Source: Pseudomonadota bacterium (GTDB taxonomy: Bacteria; Pseudomonadota; Alphaproteobacteria; Rhodospirillales; 2-02-FULL-58-16). Taken from it: a stretch of DNA of 21,272 bases. Shown here piece by piece: positions 16,254-21,272 of this stretch; position 1 is the first letter of the stretch, and every line of letters begins with the position of its first letter. Under the pieces are notes generated by a model. That model was not told where the DNA came from, ran no database searches, and saw only the letters and a list, made by a program, of their open reading frames with translations. The position numbers and the translations under genes were made by a program. The stretch covers positions 1 through 21,272 of the forward strand of contig JACZWD010000010.1 of NCBI GenBank assembly GCA_022572335.1, written 5' to 3'.

Positions 16254-17750
16254 TCAGGTTCCGCTGCCCACCGCCCGCGCGCCGGCCGAGGTGCCGGCGA
16301 TGCGCCCGAACACGGCGCCGGCGGTGAGGCCGCTGCCGCCGGGATAGTTGAAATAGAAGATGCCCCCGACCAGCTCCCCGGCCGCGTACAGGCCCGGAAT
16401 CACGTTTCCGTCGTTGTCCAGGACCTCGCTGTTGCGGGTGATCCGCAACCCGCCGAAGGTAAAGGTGATGCCACAGGTCACCGAATAGGCTTCGAAGGGC
16501 GGCTCGTCGATGGTGTTGGCCCAGTTGGACTTAGGGATGGCGAGACCGCGGGTGCCGCGCCCGTCCTTGACGTTGGGGTTGAAGGGAACGTCGGTCATGA
16601 CGGCGGCGTTGTATTCCCGCACCGTTTGCAGGAAGCGGTCGCGGTCCACGTCGTCGATGCGCCGCACCAGGTCCTCGAGCGAATCGGCGGTGACCTTGGT
16701 CACCTGGCGGATGCGGTATTCGTCGCGCAACAGGGGAGAGGCCTTGGCGTCGAAGACCTGCCAGGCGAACTGCTCGGGCTGTTCCAGGATCACGCGGCCG
16801 TATTTGGCATAGGTGTAATTGCGGAAGTCGGCGCCTTCGTCGAGGAAGCGCTCGCCCCGGGCGTTGACCATGATGCCCAGGGGATAGCTGTGTTTCTGGA
16901 AGGCGTCGCCGACGGCCAGGTCGCCGAACTCGGGCGCGTTGCGCTCCCAGCCGACCGCGTGGCAGCCCGACCAGTTGCCACACGGGGACGCCCCCACCGC
17001 GAGGGCCATCCTGATGCCGTCGCCGGTGTTGAACCGGGAGCCCCGCACCTTGGCCAGGTCCCATCCCGGGCCCAGATAGCGGGTCCGCCATTCCGCGTTC
17101 GCCTCGAACCCGCCCGACGCCAGCACCACCGCCCGCGCCCGCACCTCCAGTGTCCTGCCCTTGCGGCGCGCCCGTACCCCGGTCACGCCGTCGTCGTCAT
17201 GGAGCAGGGAAACGGCGCTGGTTTCGTAGTGCACATCGATCTTGTTTTTTTCCACGGCGGCGAACAACATCTCCACCAGTCCCGGCCCGCCGCCCCAGGC
17301 TTCCACGGCCAGGCCACCCCAGAACGTGAACCTGCCGTCCACCTTGAACGCCTGGCGCCCGTACATGGGCACGAAGCGCACGCCCTTCGAGCGCATCCAA
17401 AGCAGGGTGTCCAGGCTGCGCTTGACCAGGATTTCGACCATGTCCGGGTCGGCCCGGTATTGGGTGAGGCGCGCGATATCGTCGAAAAACTGGTCGGTGG
17501 TGTAGGTGCCGAAATCGGTGATGCGCCGCTCCTCCTCGCTCAGGTCCGGAACCAGCCTGACGATGTCGTCCACGCCGTCGTAGGCGACGCGCATGGCGCC
17601 GGCGGTGAACCGGGTGTTGCCGCTTCGCTCGGCAACCGGCGCGCACTCCAGGATGGTCACCTGGGCGCCGCGCTCCCGCGCCGCCAGCGCCGCGCAGATG
17701 GCGGCATTGCCGGCGCCGACGACGCAGACATCCGTTTCCAGCGATTCCAT
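16254..17750 (-). CDS. FAD-dependent dehydrogenase, tricarballylate dehydrogenase (TcuA)-like
   Basis: This 498-residue flavoprotein belongs to the fumarate reductase/succinate dehydrogenase flavoprotein family and looks most like TcuA, which oxidises tricarballylate to cis-aconitate. The FAD-binding motif is VVGAGNAAICAALAARERG (Gly12-x-Gly14), followed by GNTRFTAGAMR. Later segments include VVLASGGFEAN, RGSRFNTGDGIRMAL and LGIMVNARGERFLDEGADF. PPFEAYSVTCGITFTFGGL and NVIPGLYAAGEL near the end bind FAD and substrate. The start at 17748-17750 is chosen because GGAGG lies 4 bases upstream; a longer frame to 17906 merely reads through the 13-bp repeat array. There is no signal peptide, so it is probably cytoplasmic with an unidentified electron acceptor. 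It is the first gene of the cluster. Exact substrate is not proven. Confidence 0.88.
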   Translation of the reverse strand: MESLETDVCVVGAGNAAICAALAARERGAQVTILECAPVAERSGNTRFTAGAMRVAYDGVDDIVRLVPDLSEEERRITDFGTYTTDQFFDDIARLTQYRADPDMVEILVKRSLDTLLWMRSKGVRFVPMYGRQAFKVDGRFTFWGGLAVEAWGGGPGLVEMLFAAVEKNKIDVHYETSAVSLLHDDDGVTGVRARRKGRTLEVRARAVVLASGGFEANAEWRTRYLGPGWDLAKVRGSRFNTGDGIRMALAVGASPCGNWSGCHAVGWERNAPEFGDLAVGDAFQKHSYPLGIMVNARGERFLDEGADFRNYTYAKYGRVILEQPEQFAWQVFDAKASPLLRDEYRIRQVTKVTADSLEDLVRRIDDVDRDRFLQTVREYNAAVMTDVPFNPNVKDGRGTRGLAIPKSNWANTIDEPPFEAYSVTCGITFTFGGLRITRNSEVLDNDGNVIPGLYAAGELVGGIFYFNYPGGSGLTAGAVFGRIAGTSAGARAVGSGT

Positions 17751-17773
17751 CGATCCTCCCCTACCACCCATGG

Positions 17774-17851
17774 CCAGGGCCCCAGTCCAGGGCCCCGCTC
17801 CAGGGCCCCACTCCAGGGCCCCGCTCCAGGGCCCCACTCCAGGGCCCCAGT
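17774..17851. repeat. Six tandem 13-bp units upstream of the FAD dehydrogenase gene
   Basis: Six exact-length copies of CCAGGGCCCC followed by a 3-base variable end run from 17774 to 17851. The ends read AGT, GCT, ACT, GCT, ACT, AGT in order. Each unit contains the palindrome GGGCCC. The array begins 23 bases upstream of the start codon and would be in the 5' untranslated RNA if the promoter is in the AT-rich stretch beyond it. The period of 13 is not a multiple of three, which argues against coding. Confidence 0.92.
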
Positions 17852-17957
17852 ATAGGGCATCCGCGCCGGCGCCGCACCCTCGGCCCGGTGTCGCCTTGCG
17901 GCACAAGCGATGAGCTCCGTCCTGGAAATACGGATTTACATAAAAAAATTTTCTTAA

Positions 17958-17986
17958 TTTTTACGCAAATATATATCAAATAACAA
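17958..17986 (-). promoter_or_regulatory. Possible promoter for the catabolic cluster
   Basis: On the - strand, TTGTTA (17981-17986) is followed after 17 bases by TAAAAA (17958-17963). Matches are partial (-35 four of six), but the AT-rich setting upstream of the first cluster gene is right. It would place the 13-bp array inside the leader RNA. Confidence 0.3.
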
Positions 17987-17989
17987 AAG

Positions 17990-18017
17990 TTGATTCTCTG
18001 AATTTATATTTTATAAT
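17990..18017 (+). promoter_or_regulatory. Sigma70-type promoter for the response regulator gene
   Basis: TTGATT at 17990-17995 and a perfect TATAAT at 18012-18017 are 16 bases apart on the + strand, within a very AT-rich stretch (about 17930-18030) of otherwise GC-rich DNA. Transcription would start near 18024, leaving a leader of about 175 bases before the ATG at 18198. Confidence 0.6.
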
Positions 18018-18197
18018 CTGCAAGTAAGTTCATCCGAGCGCAGAGAAATCGACGGTTTTCCGGGCCCCTATACATGCCGCCGAGCGTTCGTTGGACATTT
18101 CCGCTTCCCGGCCGTGCATCGGTCGCCGGATGCGGGGTGCGGTTCGATGGCGCCGGCATGGAAAAGGTCGGCTGCTTCGGGAAGCGTGGGGCCAGGC

Positions 18198-19154
18198 ATG
18201 GACAATTACAGCTTCGAGAACATCAGGGTGCTCGTAGGCGACCCCAACCGGGAGGTCCGGGACGGAATCAGGGGCGGCCTGTATGGACAGGGTTTTCGGA
18301 CCATCATGGTCACCGACAGGATGTCGGCGGTGGAGACGGCGGTCGCCGCCAACAAAGTGGACCTGATGATCTGCGACACCGAACTCCAAGGCGGCAACCT
18401 CTACGACCTGGTCCACAAAAATCGCCACCACGAGCTCGGCGACAATCCGTTCATCGTGGTCACCGCCCTCATCACCGTGCCGACACCGCAATTGGTCAAG
18501 AAAATCTTCGACGCCGGGTGCGATGACCTGATCCCCAAACCCATTTCCACGGGGCTGTTGTTCGCGCGGGTCTTGAAACTGGCCCACAACCGCAAGCCCT
18601 TCGTCGTCACGTCGGATTACATCGGCCCCGACCGGCGCGCCAAGCCGCAGGCGGGCACCCAGCAGATTCCCCGGATCGATGTTCCGAATCCCCTCAAGGC
18701 CAAGGCGGCGAACGACGCCAGTGCGGAAGGTCTTCAGGCCGAGATCGACCGGGTCGCCAATGTGCTCAACGAACAGAAAATGGAACGTCACGCGTACCAG
18801 ATCGACTATCTGGTGGAGCGTATCGTGCCCCTGTACGAAGACGGGACGGCGGACAAGAGCATAGTACCGCACCTGGATCGCCTGCTCTATGCGTCCGAGG
18901 ACATCAGCCGCCGCCTGAAGGGAACCCGGTATCATCATGTGGGCGAGCTTTGCCGATCGATGGTGAACGTGGTGAGGGCCGTGCGCCAGGCGCCGCTGTC
19001 TCCCGACCGGAAAGACATCGCGCTCATGCCGGCGCTGGCCCAGGCCGTCAAATGCGCCTTCCGGCCACGGGCGGACGTGGTCGCCCTCTCCCGCGACATC
19101 TCGGCCACGGTGGAACGGCGGACCGCCAAGGATGCCCACCGGCAGGTCGCGTAG
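18198..19154 (+). CDS. Orphan response regulator with uncharacterised helical C-terminal domain
   Basis: This 318-residue protein has an N-terminal receiver (REC) domain at about 8-130: Asp15 in LVGDPN, phosphoacceptor Asp60 in LMICDTEL, Thr89 in VVTALIT and Lys114 in IPKPIS. The usual acidic pair is reduced to one Asp, with Gly14 before it. A linker holds YIGPDRRAKP (residues 141-150). Residues about 180-318 look mainly helical and match no DNA-binding, GGDEF or kinase domain I recognise. No histidine kinase is nearby. The ATG at 18198 is chosen because the REC fold begins soon after; upstream in-frame starts (GTG 18114, ATG 18147) add unrelated sequence. The ribosome site is weak. The output is probably protein binding rather than DNA binding, but this is inference. 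Confidence 0.82.
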   Translation: MDNYSFENIRVLVGDPNREVRDGIRGGLYGQGFRTIMVTDRMSAVETAVAANKVDLMICDTELQGGNLYDLVHKNRHHELGDNPFIVVTALITVPTPQLVKKIFDAGCDDLIPKPISTGLLFARVLKLAHNRKPFVVTSDYIGPDRRAKPQAGTQQIPRIDVPNPLKAKAANDASAEGLQAEIDRVANVLNEQKMERHAYQIDYLVERIVPLYEDGTADKSIVPHLDRLLYASEDISRRLKGTRYHHVGELCRSMVNVVRAVRQAPLSPDRKDIALMPALAQAVKCAFRPRADVVALSRDISATVERRTAKDAHRQVA

Positions 19155-19422
19155 GGCGGGCGGCACGGGCGGAGGCGCGGCGCGGCCGCGGAGGGCGGCC
19201 GGGAACCCGCCGCCGCAATAATACCATGGCGCGCTGAAATCCCCGGATCGGCATGGGGGAACCGGAGTTCCTCCGCGCAAGGGGCATGGCCGCACGTCGA
19301 AAGCCACCGTGCGTTGACCGTTGCGAAAATAGGAAATTTTTAATATACACATACCAGTGCACGGACTCATTCGGGTGATGCACCTGGATGGCCTGCGACA
19401 GCGAGAGATTCCAAGGTGCGCG
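19155..19422. other. Intergenic stretch with an AT-rich, promoter-like patch
   Basis: No gene is supported. The first part is extremely GC-rich. An AT-rich patch near 19321-19350 follows TTGACC (19314-19319); a possible -10 TTTTAA at 19338-19343 is 18 bases away. This could drive the small membrane protein gene downstream, but the -10 match is weak. Confidence 0.35.
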
Positions 19423-19689
19423 ATGAATCATCTGATCGCGTCTGTGCGCTGGAATATACCAAACCTGGTGATAATAATTGCGCCAACGTATGAAACCATG
19501 AGTAGTAGACTCCTGTTATCCGTTTGGGCTTGTCTTTTCGGAGGCGTCATGGTCTTCGCCCTGATGTCCGTTGGCGTTCTGGAGCCTCTCTCGTTAGGGC
19601 GGGCATCCCGGTTCGAGGAGATCGTGTTTTTGTTTATCGCGGGTCTGCCGATGATCGCGTGGTGCGTCGTGTTCTTCCGGACACCCTGA
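19423..19689 (+). CDS. Small two-helix membrane protein of unknown function
   Basis: From the ATG at 19423 this frame encodes 88 residues. Two clear membrane segments are visible: LLLSVWACLFGGVMVFALMS and IVFLFIAGLPMIAWCVVFF, joined by a loop with PLSLGRASRFEE. AAGGTG lies 4 bases before 19423. A later ATG at 19498 gives a 63-residue protein that starts right at the first helix and is also credible, because the region between the two starts looks less protein-like. The base composition of the 5' part is lower in GC than the neighbours. I recognise no family. Its two-helix form fits a membrane accessory or holin-like size class, but nothing supports a specific role. Confidence 0.5.
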   Translation: MNHLIASVRWNIPNLVIIIAPTYETMSSRLLLSVWACLFGGVMVFALMSVGVLEPLSLGRASRFEEIVFLFIAGLPMIAWCVVFFRTP

Positions 19690-19954
19690 CAAAGGCGCTC
19701 CGGGCGCCGCCCCCGACGGGCCGACGCGGGGCGTTCCCGACCTACCCGGCTCTCATACAGGGAGCCGAATCTTCAACCCTTCGATGCCACGAACCCCCGG
19801 GTGCCGGTCGGACCGGCCGGCGAAGGCACGATGCCGGGCGGGGTGAAGACGATCCCCCTGTCCGGAAGTCCGAGGCCCCGCAAGGGGGCTGTGCCTTGTC
19901 TATACCTGGCCGCATGGATAAGTTGGCGCCGGTTTTCACGTGGGGAGGGGGCCT
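19690..19954. other. Intergenic stretch before the MFS gene, nothing firm
   Basis: No recognisable gene is present; a short + strand frame here is out of frame with the transporter and has no family content. TTGTCT (19896-19901) and TAAGTT (19919-19924) are 17 bases apart and could be a weak promoter for the transporter. Confidence 0.3.
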
Positions 19955-21181
19955 GTGATTGCCGCCATCGAACGCTTCACCGGCCTGCGATGGACGGGCC
20001 AGGGACCGGCTTTCCTGGTCGGGCTCGGCCACGCCGGGACCCACTGGATCGCCGCCACCTTCTATCTGCTGTTGCCGTTCATTACCGCCGACCTCGGTCT
20101 GTCCTATGCCGAGGCCGGCGCGCTGGTCGCCGTGTTTCACGTCAGCGCGGTCGCCGCCAACTTCGCCAGCGGCCTGATCGTCGACGTCACCGGCCGGCGG
20201 GTGGTGTTCCAGGTGGCGTCCCTGGTGGTCGGCGGCGGCGCGCTGCTCGCCTTCGGGCTGGGCGGGCGCATGGTCATGCTTTCCGTGCTCGTCGCCCTCA
20301 TCGGCGCCGCCAACAACCTGTGGCACCCGGCGGCGATCGCGTTCCTGTCCCAGCACTATCCCGACAACAGGGGCTACGCCCTTTCCATTCATGCCCTTGG
20401 CGCCAATATCGGCGACGCGGTGGCGCCGCTGGCGGCGGGAGCGTTGCTGGTCTGGCTCACCTGGAAGGGCGCGGCGTCGGTGGCGGCGCTGCCGGTCCTC
20501 GCCGCCGCGGCATTGATCGCCCTCATGCTGTTGCCAAGAGATACCGACGGCGCCCAGGAGGCCCGCCGCGGCATGGGTCTTGGCGAGTACTTTTCCGGCC
20601 TGGCGGAGCTGCTGCGCGACAAGGCCGTCCTTGGACTGTGCCTGATGGCCGGCTTTCGCACCATGACCCAGAACGGTCTGCTGGTCTTCCTGCCGCTCTA
20701 TCTGGCCGACGTCCTGGGCGTGGGGCCGTTCCTGATGGGCGTGGCGCTGATGGCGATGCAGGTGGCGGGCATGATCGCCGGGCCCATCGCCGGCGTCTGG
20801 TCCGACCGGGTGGGGCGCCGCCCGGTCGTGCTTGCCGGGCTTACCGTGGCCACGGCGGTCATCGCCGCCCTCACCCTGGCCGGCAGCGGGCCCCTGTTCA
20901 TCGCCGGGATCTCGGTGCTCGGGTTCGCCCTGTTCGCGGCGCGCCCGGTGATCCACAGCTGGCTCATGGACCTCACCCCGCCGCGCCTCGGCGGCAGCGC
21001 CACCAGCGTCATGTTCGGCACCCAATCGGGGCTGTCGGTGCTGGTGGCGCCGGTCGGCGGCCTGATCGCCGACACCTGGGGCCTGGCGGCCGTGTTCTAC
21101 GGGCTGGCCGGGACCATGCTGGTGGCGAACGTCCTGGTCTTCCTGCTGCCCCATCACGACCCGCGGGCGGCGGCTGGCTGA
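19955..21181 (+). CDS. MFS transporter, substrate unknown
   Basis: This 408-residue protein is a major facilitator superfamily secondary transporter with about 12 hydrophobic segments. The signature loops are present in both halves: GLIVDVTGRRVVF between helices 2 and 3, and GVWSDRVGRRPVV between helices 8 and 9. A charged central loop (about residues 190-225) separates the halves. The GTG at 19955 is preferred because a GGGGAGGGGG run lies just upstream; the GTG at 19940 would begin inside it. The gene lies on the other side of the response regulator from the catabolic cluster and on the opposite strand, so a role in carrying that cluster's substrate is possible but unproven. Efflux is equally possible. 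Confidence 0.85.
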   Translation: MIAAIERFTGLRWTGQGPAFLVGLGHAGTHWIAATFYLLLPFITADLGLSYAEAGALVAVFHVSAVAANFASGLIVDVTGRRVVFQVASLVVGGGALLAFGLGGRMVMLSVLVALIGAANNLWHPAAIAFLSQHYPDNRGYALSIHALGANIGDAVAPLAAGALLVWLTWKGAASVAALPVLAAAALIALMLLPRDTDGAQEARRGMGLGEYFSGLAELLRDKAVLGLCLMAGFRTMTQNGLLVFLPLYLADVLGVGPFLMGVALMAMQVAGMIAGPIAGVWSDRVGRRPVVLAGLTVATAVIAALTLAGSGPLFIAGISVLGFALFAARPVIHSWLMDLTPPRLGGSATSVMFGTQSGLSVLVAPVGGLIADTWGLAAVFYGLAGTMLVANVLVFLLPHHDPRAAAG

Positions 21182-21207
21182 GGCCGGGGCGGACCACGAT
21201 TCTCAGC
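21177..21207. terminator. Inverted repeat containing both convergent stop codons
   Basis: GCTGAG (21177-21182) and CTCAGC (21202-21207) are complementary across 19 bases and contain the stop codon of the MFS gene and that of the - strand gene. It is short and lacks T-runs, so terminator function is weakly supported. Confidence 0.2.
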
Positions 21208-21272
21208 CCGCTTTCTCCCACACCACCAGGGTCGCCGGGATAAACGGGTTGGCGCCCCAGGAGTCGTATTCC
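21203..21272 (-). CDS. C-terminal end of an unidentified gene, cut by window edge
   Basis: The frame is open from the window edge at 21271 to a TGA at 21203-21205, giving 22 residues that include SWGANPFIPATLVVWEKAG. The composition (aromatic and hydrophobic strand-like ending) looks like genuine protein, and it converges on the MFS gene with a gap of 21 bases. Too little is present to name a family; the real extent lies to the right. Confidence 0.5.
   Translation of the reverse strand, partial: EYDSWGANPFIPATLVVWEKAG

Noticed and set aside
17751..17906. N-terminal extension of the FAD dehydrogenase rich in Gly-Pro-Trp repeats
   Set aside because: It is only translation of the 13-bp repeat array; the Shine-Dalgarno before 17750 and the FAD motif position give the true start.

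Overview
The window is GC-rich bacterial chromosome. Gene content and order point to an alphaproteobacterium, probably of Rhodospirillales type: hflK-hflC-DUF2065-Do protease, miaA next to ilvB-ilvN-ilvC, many CaiB/crotonase/MmgE-PrpD catabolic genes, and a REC protein with a GPDRR segment. This assignment rests on synteny and protein style; no rRNA or other marker is present.

Layout. 1-1337: the 3' end of a tyrosine recombinase gene, then about 0.9 kb with no convincing gene, carrying several short inverted repeats built on an AGCGGAC/AAGCGGT motif. This looks like the eroded edge of an integrated element. 1338-5292: a membrane and envelope protein quality-control block on the + strand (hflK, hflC, a DUF2065 membrane protein, a DegP/HtrA-type protease). 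5371-6201: a SAM methyltransferase on the - strand, divergent from miaA (6336-7292). 7411-10831: ilvB, ilvN and ilvC, the first two steps of branched-chain amino acid synthesis, in one + strand operon.

10894-17750 is a five-gene - strand catabolic cluster converging on ilvC. In transcription order it encodes a TcuA-like FAD dehydrogenase, a CaiB/BaiF (class III) CoA-transferase, a crotonase-fold enzyme lacking both hydratase glutamates, an acetolactate-synthase-like ThDP enzyme, and an MmgE/PrpD protein. I know of no described pathway with this exact set. A plausible reading is breakdown of a tri- or dicarboxylic acid: oxidation, CoA activation, carbon-chain reshaping or decarboxylation, and ThDP-dependent cleavage or condensation. 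All three non-coding intervals at the upstream end of this cluster carry different tandem repeats: six 13-bp units before the first gene, two 19-bp units before the CoA-transferase gene, and two 60-bp double-hairpin units before the crotonase gene.

17751-18197 holds an AT-rich divergent promoter region with a good sigma70-type promoter for an orphan response regulator (18198-19154). It is followed by a small two-helix membrane protein and an MFS transporter (19955-21181). The last 70 bases hold the C-terminus of an unidentified - strand gene. I see no rRNA, tRNA, CRISPR array, complete insertion sequence or recognisable defence system.
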